A stretch of DNA of 64,000 nt from Selaginella moellendorffii (taxonomy: Eukaryota; Streptophyta; Lycopodiopsida; Selaginellales; Selaginellaceae), in NCBI RefSeq assembly GCF_000143415.4, contig NW_003314273.1, positions 906,175 through 970,174 of the forward strand, read 5' to 3'. The first letter of the stretch is position 1, and every line of letters begins with the position of its first letter. Made by a program: the position numbers and the translations under genes. Positions 1 through 10,994 of the stretch are shown piece by piece. Under the pieces are notes generated by a model. That model was given only the letters and a program-made list of their open reading frames with translations. It was not told the DNA's origin and ran no database searches.

Positions 1-2000
1 TTTCTACCTCGTCTTTGTCTCACACTAGCCATTTGATACTTCAGGGGCTAGACAAAAATTCATTGGGACCTTTGAGAAAGGCTTATTGCCAGTCCTTGAA
101 CTTACTGCTACGGCGAGAGGTATAGTTTGTGTGATTTTTCTGACTTTCTGATTAAGGTTTTCGATGTTTTGTGGAAATTTACAGGCTCGTGAATTCGCAA
201 ATGAGCTTCGTGCAAGCACGAAGGTCTTAAGGAGTTCAGCTGTTTGGATGGACAATGCTGTTGCTGGTGGAGGAACGACTGGTTCTATGGGTGACACATC
301 CACAGTTTCTGATGCATACGCCAAGATGTTACGAATATTTGTACCCCTTCTTGTCGACGAGGTAAGTTGCAGTTTCCACTATTTATTAAGTTTATGGTGA
401 TGGCGATTTTATGCAGAGTGCATTTTTTGCGTCATTTATGTGCTATGAAGTTTTACCTTTGGCCCCTCCCAGAGCCGGTGATGAGAAAAGTGGAGACGAT
501 GAGGATGATACTCCATTAGATTTAGATGGAGCAGATGCAAAGCCGAGTAAGTTTAGTTGAGATGAAAGATTTTACACGACTTTGGACTTTCCAGCGGAAC
601 AAAACGCTGCGGAGATGGAAGCCTTGAATCAGGCTCTTCAAGAGCTTCTTGATGGCATTCAGGTAGCGTCTATGTGATTTCGTTGACGTCTAACACAATC
701 TGTTTCAGGAGGATTTCTATGCTGTTGTGGATTGGGCTTACAAAGTTGATCCTTTGAGGTGCATCTCAATGCAAGGGACAACAGAACGATATCTCTCAAG
801 TCACAAAGCTGATGCCGCTGGTTTTGTTAGGCGCCTATTGGCTGATTTGCAAGCCAGGATCAGTAACCAATTTTCTAAGGTAAGTGTTTCTATCCCGCAT
901 GCTCTTCTAACTCAGCATGCCTCTTTAGTTCCTGGATGAAGTTTGCCATCAAATAGAAAAGCACGACCGTAACGTCAGGCAGACGGGTGTACTCTCATAC
1001 GTTCCGAGGTGGACTGTTATTTCTGTAATCAAACATCGATCACGTACTGATTCATTGGTTCTAGGTTCGCAAGTCTAGCCTCACGAATGGAAGGATTGGT
1101 GCAGGGCATGTCGAGAGACATGGTGGATCTAGCTTACACGAGGCTGGTACGTTCAAACATTTTCATATAGGAACCAAAGTGTGTTTGTTTATGTGTAGGT
1201 GGGAACAATGTTCTCTGTGTTGGAACGTATTGCACAAAATGATCCAAAGTACGCAGACGTTTTACTGCTGGAAAATTATGCTTCTTTTCAGAACAGGTGC
1301 ACAAAGGTTAACAATTCGACTATCGAACTTACTTTCATTTTATAGCATGTTTGACTTGGCAAATATGGTACCCACACTAGCTCGATTTTACCAGCAAGCT
1401 AGTGAAGCATATGAGCAAGCGTGCACTCGATACGTGAACTCTATCATCAACATGGTAGGATTATAATCACTCCAGCGTTTCTAATTTTCTTTTCACTTCT
1501 CGTTTCTCAGCAATTTGAGAAGCTGTTCCAGTTCGGCCAACGAGTGGAAAACCTGCTGTATACAATCACTCCAGAAGAGGTAAGTAGGAAAGTTTGTTGT
1601 GTAATGTCAAAGACTCTAAACCTTTTCCAGGTTCCCTTCCAACTGGGAGTTTCCAAAAACGAACTACGCAAAGTGGTGAAGGCTAGCTTGTCTGGCGTAC
1701 GTTTAATTCGTTTACTGTTGGAAGGCCTTCAAATTCTTTCTCATGCAGGTGGAAAGGTCGCTCCAGGCCATGTATAAAAAGATGCAAAAGACTTTAGTGT
1801 CAGAGGAGTTGTTGCCAAATCTTTGGGATAAATGCAAGGTATGATCTTGCTTTCTTGTCTCGAGGATTAAATCTTGGTCTTTCCAGGTTGATTTTATTGA
1901 CAAATACGAAAGCCTGGAAGCGTTGCTACAAAAGTGCTACCCATCTGAGACATTGAGCCCCTCGTCAACAGAAATGAAAGAGCTTTTCAAAACAGTTTGA
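1..2000 (+). CDS. SEC3: Exocyst complex component SEC3, C-terminal part (5' end outside window)
   Basis: Subunit of the octameric exocyst, which tethers secretory vesicles to the plasma membrane. The visible exons encode the C-terminal helical region. The first begins near base 45 ([13 protein letters not shown], then [20 protein letters not shown] across the intron at 120), followed by [36 protein letters not shown] and a final exon ending at TGA 1998-2000 (ELFKTV). The order and wording match plant SEC3A/B. About a dozen introns of roughly 50-100 bases have GT-AG ends and keep frame when removed. An Asp/Glu-rich insert ([17 protein letters not shown]) lies near bases 500-545. The N-terminal half, where a lipid-binding PH-like domain would lie, is outside the window. 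Identity is secure; individual exon ends are by eye. Confidence 0.9.
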
Positions 2001-3402
2001 TCATCCGCATTGTAAAAGAGTTTAAAAAGGTTAGGATGGATTGAAGAAATGAGTGCAGTAATCTTGCATATTTTGTAAACGATTAAATATTTTAAATTTG
2101 CATAAATAAATAAATAAATATATTAAGAAATCATATAAAGTAGCTTAGAAATATTATTTGATTATAACTTTACGCAATTACCGTTTGTTAATTAACATTC
2201 TTGAACGGTATATAATAAAATATTTAATAAAAGGTAAAAATAAAGGTGGTTTGAAATAAAGTTGTTTTGAAGATAAATAACTATATGAATAAGAATGATA
2301 TAGCAAAGATAAGTTTTTGTGCAATAAAGACCGCCATACAAGACCACAAAAAAAGTACAAGTTTTTAGATATTATTTGTGTTTTTAACTTTACTTTCGAT
2401 TTTGAAATTATTTTAGTTTTATCATAGAATTTTATTGTCATTTTATTATAATATTATAATAATAACTCTTAAAAAAGATGCAATTCTTATTCGAACACAG
2501 ATTTTCTTTCTTCCCATGGAACTTGGGAAGAAACATACCCAAGATAAATTTCTATCGGCAGTCATACTTGATTGCAAAAAGTCAGCGGACATCTTGTGTT
2601 ATCGATCACGACACTTCCAGTCATGAAAAATCGTCATGAGCCTAAGTTATGATCACCAGCACGTCCCTCAGGCTGGGTGGTGGTGAGCTTCCAGTCAGAT
2701 GAGAATATCCATAATCGTGAATCTCCGGTTGTCCAGAATGCCGATCAAGCCACATTCTAAGAAATTCGCTGGCGCCCTGGTTCTTGGGGTTTGGCTTTAG
2801 TGGCTTGATTCTAACAAATTCTGCATGCCACACATCCCGGCAGATAGATCAGCTGAGCTGAAGCGGCAGGTTCAAGAGCATGCGCCAGACGAAAGAGATG
2901 ATAGGGTGCTTCCCGATCGGATCCAGGGAAAGAAGGTGCGCAAGACAACAAGGCAGTTTGGGTTTCTGCACGAGCACTTCAATGCCATGAAGCCGCTCCT
3001 GTTGCTTGAGAACATTGACGCGAAAGCGGCCAGTTGCGGAACGGGATGCTCCAGAAGCTCAAGAAAATCTGCGGAGCTGCCACAAGTGACACTAGGAAGC
3101 AGTCTTGTGCGGCTTTCCGGACTTCATTCGGCATCTCAGTTCACTTCCAGAACGCTGGAAACTAGGAGGTGTCCGCTTTTTTGTTTCTCTCTCATAACTC
3201 TGGTGTGTGTCAAGAGGTAATGTAAAATACATTAAAAACATTTATATTAGTTTTAAGAACCACTACTTTAATTTTAAAAAAGGGATATTTTTTCATACTA
3301 GCCTCATAAAAAGAAAAACTCTATGCTTCAAATGTTTCTCGTGTTTTAATCAAACCTCGTCTTCGTAGGCGCTAGATTTGATATTTCCTGGAAGTTCGAG
3401 TG
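2001..3402. other. Intergenic: AT-rich stretch and an unrecognised higher-GC island
   Basis: 2040-2480 is AT-rich with short A/T runs and no coding signal. 2640-3200 is a higher-GC block with a 131-codon open frame on the plus strand (from 2825) and a 63-codon frame on the minus strand (2642-2833). Neither resembles a family I know, and no convincing splice structure joins them. The plus frame is Arg/Lys/Glu-rich. It may be a decayed gene fragment captured between SEC3 and the next gene. 3220-3370 is again AT-rich. Confidence 0.4.
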
Positions 3403-4308
3403 TCAGCATTTCCTATGATCGATCCCTAGTATGATACTCACAATTTCTGGGTAATCGTAGCCAAGAGCCTGTAGTTTTGTCCGCCGTGCTTTATCCTTGC
3501 GCGCGAATTTTTCCACCAAGCGCTGCCTTCGTTCTAAACTCATCTCCTAAAAAAAAGCTTCCTGGTAAATGAGCATCACATCTATAGATACTCACCTCGT
3601 TGGTCTTAGTTTTGGAAGGTAAGTAGAACTTCTTGTTTGCTCCATTCCATCTGCACAAAAATACGTCAGCAGGCACATCGAGAGAAAAAGAAAACGTACA
3701 AAGATGGATGGATTTGATCAGTCGGAACAATCTTTACTTGAAGCATCCTTCCAAACATGAGATAGTTGTTCATGCTCTCGGCGACGATTTGAGCAATCTG
3801 GGGATAATTTAGAGGCTATCACAATGTGAGAAAACGTTTAGCTCTTACCTCTGGCGTTTCAAACTCTACAAAAGCGTAGTGCTTAGACTTTCCAGTCTGC
3901 AAAGAGAGAAGAAAAGTGTAAAAGAAGGTTTCACGGGACAAACATTCACGAGAACCTTCTTATTGCGAGAAAGGCGTAGTCGTGTCACAGCCCCAAATTG
4001 AGAGAAGTATCCTACATGAACAAGTCAGTGATCCATCCAGCAAAGCCGAAAAAAAAAAACAACCTCGCATTTGATCTTCATAAAAACCGTGTGGAATCCT
4101 TCCAATGTAGACCACAGAAGATCTTCTCTTGCCTTGCTCATCAAATTCTGTGAGAATCCGGGAAGAAGAGCTCCGCTGCTTCCTCTTCTTGGAGCTCCCG
4201 GCGGCGCCGGCCTCTAGAGGCTGCAATCAATGGAGCCGTGGGATCGACCGGAGAAGGAAGAGAACTTACCAGAAACGATGGAGCCCGGGCGCCCTCGCTA
4301 CTCGCCAT
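3403..4308 (-). CDS. NIFK-like (MKI67 FHA domain-interacting nucleolar phosphoprotein-like) RRM protein
   Basis: Single-RRM nucleolar RNA-binding protein of the NIFK/Nop15 family, which acts in pre-60S ribosome maturation. The start is ATG at 4308 (MASSEGARAPSFL), with an intron directly after. A basic tract (SSKKRKQRSSSS) precedes RNP2 VVYIGRIPHGFYEDQMRG. The RRM continues over several short introns: YFSQFGAVTRLRLSRN, then RNP1 GKSKHYAFVEFETPE. The next exons give a NNYLMFGRMLQ-type segment, a KKFYLPSKTKTNE stretch and the basic tail ERRQRLVEKFARKDKARR, ending at TGA 3403-3405. The family signature HGFYE plus SKHYAFVEFE makes the assignment strong. Only 39 bp separate its ATG from that of the phosphate acetyltransferase gene, so the two share a promoter. 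Confidence 0.88.
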
Positions 4309-4347
4309 CGCCCTAATTTCACTTCTCTAGGGTTTTAGGGTTCTTCG
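4309..4347. promoter_or_regulatory. 39-bp head-to-head gap between NIFK-like and phosphate acetyltransferase, telo-box
   Basis: The two start codons are separated by 39 bases, so both 5' leaders must overlap the neighbouring gene or start within it. The gap holds CTAGGGTTTTAGGGTTC (about 4327-4343), two telo-box-like units (AAACCCTA on the minus strand). Telo-boxes are common in plant promoters of ribosome-biogenesis genes, which suits the NIFK side. Transcription start sites cannot be read from sequence. Confidence 0.55.
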
Positions 4348-6722
4348 ATGTTGAGGCAAATTGCGCGAGCTTCCGGCTACTGCTGGAGGAGGAATCGAGA
4401 TTTCCACACGCTCTATTTGCACCGGACAGTCACTGAGGCCGACGATCGTGCTGCTAGAGCGGTCAGGGTGGGATTGTTGGGCGTTCTTCGAGTGCTCGAA
4501 CGCGATGTGGGGTATTTTAGACCTGTCGGGGCGGCAAACGCTGACGCGGTGAAGGGTTTCGATACAATGTGGGGGATCGATCGAAGAAAAGCGCTAGAAT
4601 TTCTCGCGAATGGCGATCTGGACGAGATGCTGGAGCAAATTTACGTCGGTAAGTTACTTCTTTTTGTCCATGTGTCTCTTTTCTTCCTTTCCTCGTTTAT
4701 GATCTTTCTCCTGTCCAGCTTACAGAGAGCTCAAGAGAAGGCACGAGTGTGTGCTGATCGAAGGAACACAGTTTTGTAGAGATGCGAGTGCTTTGGACGC
4801 TCACATTGCCAGTGCTCTTGGATCGCCAGTGCTCCTTGCGACCAATGTAGACGCTCTTCGTCAACTATGGAGCAGTAAGGATCACGCAGAGAATTTGCAG
4901 GACTGGGCCACAGAAATAGCAACTTACACTCGATGCAGCGCTCTTGCTTTTGAAAAGCTGAAGGTCAGAGTTGTGGGAGGTTTTGTATATGGATCTTCTG
5001 ACGCTCCAGATATGAGAAAAGTCTTTTCAAAGTGGAAACTTCAGTTCGTGGGAGCACTTCCAGGCTTCGATGAACGTGAAAACCCGGTGGTAAATTCTTC
5101 GCATTGGCTAAAGCTTGATATAAGTATCTACTTTGTTCTCCAGAAGGCGTTTGCCGATAACATTGAGATCGAGGCTTTAAAACGAAACATGCCAGAGGTA
5201 TGTAGCTTGAAATTTCATTCTCGATTTCACAACTACACTTGTGTTTAAAGGAAAATGCAGCTCCAGTGAGTCCACTGCTGTTCAGAAACTCTTTGTTTTC
5301 TAGAGCGAAAGAAAACAATCAAGTCATACTGCTGCCAGAGGTAAGCTTCATCCGTTTTTGCTTTTTCGTTTCCAAAATATTTACTTGCTGAAAAATAGTG
5401 CAGGGTGATGAGCCGCGAACGGTTCAAGCTGCAGGATTTATTCTCCAACACGGGTTGTGCAGTTTAATCCTTTTGGGAGAGCGAGAAAAACTTCTTGAGG
5501 CTGCCAAGGTGTACAATGTCGATTTACGCTCGGCCATTATCAAAGATCCATCCGACCCGCAAGAGCTGGAGAAGTACGCGACAGTGTACTATCAAACACG
5601 CAAACACAAGGTAAAGTTTCTCATTTTACGAGCAGCGTCTTACGGTCTTCATTGCTCAGGGAATGACGTTGGAAAAAGCAAGAGAAATTCTTGGCAACGA
5701 TCCGATCACTCTGGGAACTTGCATGGTGTCTGCCGGAGACGCAGACGGGATGGTCTGCGGAGCAGTCCACACCACCGCCAACACTGTTCGTCCCGCTCTG
5801 CAAATTATCAAGGTAAAGACAGTCTCAGACGCAAAAGATCTAAACAAGCAGCGACATCTAGACGGATCCAGCGACGCCAATCGTCAGCAGCGTAATGTTC
5901 ATATGTCTCGAAGACGCGGTCGTGGCCTATGCCGACGTTGCCATCAATGCAAGCCCGTCTGCTGACGAGCTCGCGACGATAGCAATCGCATCTGCTGACA
6001 CGGTCACGGCTTTTGGATTGGAACCTCGCGTTGCATTGCTCTCTTACGCAACTGGAGACTCCAATGCAGGTACTGAGAATGGAAATCTGGCCTTCACATA
6101 TTTTCTACTTGTGAAACTAGGCCCACTTGTACAAAAGGTCGCGGACGCTGCCAGCATCGCAAGATCCAGACGCCCGGATTTATTACTCGAGGGACCATTC
6201 CAGGTGCTGCCAGTATTTGTTTGCCACGATCCCAAGGATGATCTTATCGCTTTGCTGCATGTGTGCAGTATGATGCAGCGGTCAATGCGGCGGCCGCAAA
6301 GATCAAGCTCAAAGGAAAGAATAGCGAAGTTGCTGGAAAAGTAAGCTATAGGATTCGAAACTTCTGTTTTTTTTCTCTTAGTGTGAATCGTGTGTCGCAG
6401 GCAAACGTATTCATCTTTCCAGATTTGAATTCCAGCAACATTGCATGCAAAGTTGTACAGCAGGTAAGCAAAAAATCTGTTTTAATCGCGGAAAAAAATA
6501 TTTCTCTTTTTGTTTTTGTTTTTTTTTTTCTTGTAGCACACTGGAGCTACTGTCATTGGTCCTATCCTCCAAGGCCTCCGGAAGCCCGTCAATGATCTAA
6601 GCCGGGGCTGCACTGTCAAAGACATAATCGCCACAATCGCCACTACGGCTATCCAGGCAGCGGCAGAGAAGAAGAAAAGCAAAGCAGTAGCAGTCGAAGC
6701 GATGAAAGCACGTAAAGAATAA
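4348..6722 (+). CDS. pta: Phosphate acetyltransferase (phosphotransacetylase), long bacterial-type
   Basis: Catalyses acetyl-CoA + phosphate to acetyl phosphate + CoA, normally paired with acetate kinase. The N-terminus ([20 protein letters not shown]) is Arg-rich and lacks acidic residues, as in a mitochondrial presequence. An AAA_26/BioD-like domain follows ([17 protein letters not shown]), then a DRTGG-type middle region, then the catalytic PTA/PTB domain: [82 protein letters not shown], and near the end [20 protein letters not shown]. About ten short GT-AG introns join in frame; stop TAA 6720-6722. The N-terminal domain lacks a recognisable P-loop lysine where relatives have SGK. Seed plants lack this enzyme while green algae and mosses have it, so it fits a non-seed plant. 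Confidence 0.88.
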
Positions 6723-6965
6723 TAAAAGGACGCAAAACAAAAACAAAACTAGCGACGCTGTGATCGATCTACGAGCAATCAATCAAAGCGACGACCGTGA
6801 ATCAAAAGAATCTCCTGCGAGAAGTTTTCTCCTTGGTTCCTCCCTTCTAAGCAGCCAGCACAGTGGCTCGCTCTCTCTCAACGAAAAAAAGAAGAAAGAG
6901 GAAGGAACCCGAGTCGTCAACCAAAAAAAAAATAAGAAGCTCTCGCTCTCGCTCTCTCCCTCAAA

Positions 6966-8609
6966 TCAATGGATGTTGCACTGCTGGACGTAGGCGTGCG
7001 AGTAATTTACATACCTCTCCCACAGCGGCTTGTAGCGACTCATGGCCAGCTTGAGCCACGGCTTCATGTTCCCGTTGAAATGCACCACCCCGGCGCTCTC
7101 GATCAGCTGGGCATCGATGTTTGGATCGTATCCCAGTCCCAGGACGTGCAGCTTGCGATCCAGCGGCTCCGTGAGGCCGTAGAAAGTGAGCAATCCCGGC
7201 GGCAGCGTCCCCAGCTTCCACAGCGTCCTGTCCACGTTTTGCTCCTGCCAGTAGTGGTACCGGGCTGTAACGTTGGCTCTCTTCCACGCCACCAGGTCGA
7301 AGACGTTCATGCCGAACGCCCAGCCGCACGCGTCCGGGTCGAAGTTGGCCTTGATCTTGGGGTGCGAGAAGTTGAGGTACTTGTGGTAGCGGTGGAAGCT
7401 CTCCAGGCACGTCTCCACGGCGCCGTTGACGTTGCCGTGGAGATCGATGGAGAAGAGCGGCGTGAGGTCCTTTTGCACCACGATGTCGTCGTCCAGGAAC
7501 ACCACCTTCTGGAGCTCCGGGTAAATCTCCGGGATGTAGAAGCGCAGGTGGTTGAGCATGGAGAGGTACTTCGGGTTCCGGAACTTGACCGCGTTCTTGC
7601 TCTCCTGCCCGGATTTGAAGTAGTAGCTCTGCGTCTCGACGTCCTGGAGCTGCTTGAGCACCGGCACGTAGGACGCGTTCAACCACGTAAACGTGTCGAT
7701 GTTCTGGACCTCGATCGTCGCCCCCTTGAAGTCGTTCTGAGCAAACCAGACTCTCATGGCGCCAAAGTTGACGCTGTCCGTCACCAGGTGGAAAACCAGC
7801 TGCGTCGGCCGCTTGGCGTTGCAAACCGTGGAGTTGATCACCACCGAGGTCCCCAGGATGTTGTCCGAGAAGACCACGAAGTGATAGAGGTCCTGGTCCG
7901 TCAACGCCGGGGAGTGCTGCTGCTTGGAGAGCTCCCCTCGCGTCTCGGCCCACTCGAGCGTCAGCTGCATCCCCAGGCAGTAGAGGCTCTTTGGGACGGC
8001 CTCGGCAGCGAGCTGACCAAAGGTGGTGCTTTGGACGGTGGCGGCGCTGGCACGCTCCTCGAGCGCTTGGATCTGCGCCTTGAACTTCATGATCACCGTG
8101 GCGATGTCGTAGTGAAGCTCTCTCGATTGGTAAATGAGCGACGCCAGCTGCTTCATGATCGGCTCGGCCTCGGCGGCGGTGATTGGCGACGCTCTCGTTG
8201 CTACCTGTGAGAAGAGAAGCTGGCAGGCCCTGATCTGTGCGCTCAACTCCCAGGCTAGCTGCAAGTTGCTGTTCTCTTTGGCGATGACCAAGTAAGCCTT
8301 TGCTAGAACCATCTGATCTCCAAGCTGCCGAGCGTATGAGCGAACATCCAGGAGCTCTTCCGTGAGATTAAATGAATCGGCTATGACCACGTCAAGAGGT
8401 TGATTCGTTGGCTGGAAAGCACAGGCGAAAAAGTAAGAACAGCGAAGAAAAAAAAGGGAATTCCAGACACTCACCGGAGCTATTGGAGCTGGATGTTTGG
8501 ATAATCCAAAGAGCGCCACAATGAGCAGTCCCAGCAGGCCAATCGAGAGGCAAATCGAGACGAGCGAGAGCCTCCTCCGCCTCCGGACACTGTACGGTGG
8601 TCGCCTCAT
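6966..8609 (-). CDS. GAUT11: Galacturonosyltransferase, GAUT10/11-like (GT8)
   Basis: Golgi type II membrane glycosyltransferase of family GT8, expected to transfer galacturonic acid from UDP-GalA in pectin (homogalacturonan) synthesis. The start is ATG 8609, giving MRRPP plus an Arg cluster and one membrane anchor (LSIGLLGLLIVALFG). A stem with QALEERASAATVQSTTFGQL follows. The GT8 domain has the metal-binding DDD (VVFLDDDIVVQKDLTPLF), HGNVNGAVETCLESFHRY, ACGWAFGMNVFDL, LWKLGTLPPGLLTFYGL and HFNGNMKPWLKLA. The basic N-terminus and the stem match GAUT10/11 better than GAUT8/9 or 12-15. One 63-bp intron (8412-8474) leaves a 526-residue protein, ending at TGA 6966-6968. The intron is a multiple of three and stop-free, so retention would add 21 residues just after the membrane anchor. 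Confidence 0.92.
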   Translation of the reverse strand: MRRPPYSVRRRRRLSLVSICLSIGLLGLLIVALFGLSKHPAPIAPVSVWNSLFFLRCSYFFACAFQPTNQPLDVVIADSFNLTEELLDVRSYARQLGDQMVLAKAYLVIAKENSNLQLAWELSAQIRACQLLFSQVATRASPITAAEAEPIMKQLASLIYQSRELHYDIATVIMKFKAQIQALEERASAATVQSTTFGQLAAEAVPKSLYCLGMQLTLEWAETRGELSKQQHSPALTDQDLYHFVVFSDNILGTSVVINSTVCNAKRPTQLVFHLVTDSVNFGAMRVWFAQNDFKGATIEVQNIDTFTWLNASYVPVLKQLQDVETQSYYFKSGQESKNAVKFRNPKYLSMLNHLRFYIPEIYPELQKVVFLDDDIVVQKDLTPLFSIDLHGNVNGAVETCLESFHRYHKYLNFSHPKIKANFDPDACGWAFGMNVFDLVAWKRANVTARYHYWQEQNVDRTLWKLGTLPPGLLTFYGLTEPLDRKLHVLGLGYDPNIDAQLIESAGVVHFNGNMKPWLKLAMSRYKPLWERYVNYSHAYVQQCNIH

Positions 8610-9348
8610 TGCTAGCGACGAGAGAGCAATCACCGGGAGGAGCTGATCCGCATTCCTAGCTCGCCCCAGCCCTAGAATCTCGCTTCCCGGCCCCGAGAAA
8701 CCGTGAATTCCAAGAGAAGCATCCCCGGGAGCTCAAAAATCCGCCCCGCCGCAACGGATCTCTCAGCTCCACTTTCTTGCCGATTCCAGGAGAGATTTCC
8801 AAATGCCGGCGCTGGGGAGGACGGTCTTGGCGATTACCTCGAGGAGCGGCGGCGGCGGCAGCGTCGTCCCGGCGCTCGCCTCCTCTTCCATTCACATTAG
8901 GTCGCTCAGCGCCATGTTATAGCAGCATAGTCCAAAAAATAGCCCAATCCTAGCCGTTGGATTCCAGATGATGAATCTATTATTATTCGTTGTCTACTCT
9001 TTTCTTCCTTCCCAAACCATCGTGAAGGGAAGAAGACAAACAAAAATCCTCTTCCTTTACAAACTTAAGAGAAAATAATCGAGATCGATCAAGCACGATG
9101 GTGAACGACACTTACGTGCGAAAATCAATAGAACTCTGTCATGTTTTGGTTTGCTCTGCCTCGTCTTCCCGAGTTTTTCCATTCCTGCCAGAAGCGACTA
9201 AGAACAATCGCTACATTTTTCCGGGAATTTTTACCTCGCCAGGAGATTGCATTCGAGCTTTCGGTCTCTTTCTGATCTCTTCAGTGGGGATTTCCTACAC
9301 GAGAGAGAACTATCAACACAAAACTCTGGAATGTCTTAGAATGAGCTT
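8610..9348. other. Gap between GAUT11-like and PHD gene; possible leader with small ORF
   Basis: 8610-8900 is GC-rich and probably the 5' leader of the GAUT gene. It holds a 42-codon minus-strand ORF (ATG 8891, TGA 8763-8765; begins MEEEASAGTTLPPPP), which could be an upstream ORF if transcription starts further out. 8920-9348 is ordinary spacer between the GAUT promoter and the end of the PHD-finger gene. No other gene seen. Confidence 0.35.
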
Positions 9349-10994
9349 TCAGACCTGTGGTACCGCACAATCAGCGTGACGAGGATCCCATGCAACAGCG
9401 CACGAACATTCCCATCCATCATCGGCGACAATGTGTAAAGGAGCCCTGGAAAGGAAAAAAAGATATCTCACGTAAGTTACAGAGCTTTTTGCATGAGAGA
9501 ATACCTTCGCCATTTGCCGCAAACTATGTCCTTGTTTGCCACTTCTCCGCTTGGAAGATAATCGCCCTCTTCATAGATGATGTTTTGGCATTGCACCCAG
9601 TTTTCTCGTTCGTTTTCAGGCAAGCTCCTAGCTGGTATCCATCCCATAGGCCAAATATTCTGGTGATAGAAAGAACATCAGCAAAGAATAAAAAAAAGAG
9701 TAGTAGCTTACAGCAGCAACAGTTTGCTCGGCCTGGTCTTTCTCTTTTAATTTCTCCGCCAGACTGCGAGGAGCCTCAAGACCTGGATAATCTGGTCGAC
9801 TGCACAAGAAAAACCATACGTTAAAGACCGGAAAAAAAAAAGGAAACCGGAGAGAACTTACACATCCTCGTACGAAACTTTGCCACACCATTCCGGAACA
9901 ACTGCCTGAAACTCATCTCCAACACGAACTTGAGTTCTCTCCATGCGCTGCAAGTCCCAGCCACGAACTTTAGTCTTGTCGATCTTCCAAGCTGCAGGAA
10001 GCTTCTCTTCAAAATGTCCCGCCGGGAATATCTTCAGCTCGGCCGTCTTCTTCTTGCGTTTCCTCGTGCAAAAGCTGCAGAGCCAGCGATCATCTCGTGG
10101 CACGCTTCTGATCCTCGGGTAGCAGCAGGAGAGATGATACGTCTCCTCGCACGTATCACATACCAGTGTTGAGTTTGCATTCCCGGGCCGTCCACAAACT
10201 CTACAGTTCTCGGCGGTAGCACTTCCATCGCCAACGCTCCCCGGATGGACAGCCACTACGGAGCTCTCTTCCACCAAAACACTGCTCTTGAAAAGTCCCA
10301 TCTGTTCCAGGAAATTCAGGCACTCCTCGATCATTTCCACCTTATCCTTGTTCAACCGAGTTTTCGATGACTTGTCCTGCCTCCTCCTCCTCCGGATCTT
10401 GGCCTTTTTATCCGGAAGTTCCTCCTCCTCCTCCTCCTCCTCATCCACGAAGCAGCGTAACTCTTCCGGGATCTGGTAAATATCAACGTAAGAGTGTCTC
10501 AAATCGTATCTCCTGTTCTTCGCTTCCTTGTGGACGTTGTTGTTTTCCAGAGAAGTTGACGACGCATCCGAAGGGTTCTCTGCACCCTGTTGAGGAGCAG
10601 AAGCCTCGGCGGCTGATACCCGAGCTTTTGGTTGCCTCGCCCTCGAAAAGTGTCGCAAGCTCTTCTGGTCCGCAGCCGCTTCCGCCGGAGTTTCTTTCTC
10701 TTTGGACGTCCGGCACTCGTCTCCATCTTGTTCACAGGACTTTTCCTTCTCGAAGCTTTTGTCTTCGGGACGATCCGTGTCTAGCGGCTGCTGTTCCAAC
10801 CGAGGCGACGAAGGAAGGGCTCCTTGAGGTGCTGCCTCTCCACCTCTGTTTGGGTTGGAGGTCTCGGCAAACGACCACCCGTCACAGCGGGCCCTTTTCT
10901 CGGGCCTGGAAGCATCCAGTTGAACGATACCTGTTGTTCTAATGTCAGCACCGGCAGCCAAGGATGATCTCTTTCGAGCCGCTCTCATTCTCAT
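9349..10994 (-). CDS. PHD-finger protein with acidic tract and C-terminal Cys-rich tail
   Basis: Probable nuclear chromatin reader. The start is ATG 10994 (MRMRAARKRSSLAAGADIRT). The first 160 residues are charged and low in complexity. DLRHSYVDIYQIPEEL precedes a run of eight glutamates and a basic RRRRRQDKSSKTR cluster. A C4HC3 PHD finger spans roughly residues 265-320: CRVCGRPGNANSTLVCDTC, EETYHLSCCYPR, WLCSFCTRKRKKK. Further exons carry QRMERTQVRVGDEFQAVVPE, PGLEAPRSLAEKL, ENWVQCQNIIYEEG, then KWRRAPLHIVADDGWECSC and WDPRHADCAVPQV before TGA 9349-9351. The tail with two Cys clusters is typical of a plant PHD family of unclear role. Introns near 9830, 9690 and 9470 restore frame. The 5' leader probably contains introns up to about 11500. 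Confidence 0.8.

Noticed and set aside
6961-7953. 330-codon minus-strand frame
   Set aside because: Overlaps the GAUT gene in another frame; high-GC codon usage creates a Gly/Pro/Arg-rich shadow.
6969-8210. 413-codon plus-strand open frame
   Set aside because: It is the antisense of the GAUT11-like coding region, whose protein is unmistakable; the plus frame is Leu/Arg/Glu/Val-rich with no domain.
8610-8633. GAUT start at 8633
   Set aside because: The codon is GTG; ATG 8609 gives the MRRPP start typical of GAUT11.
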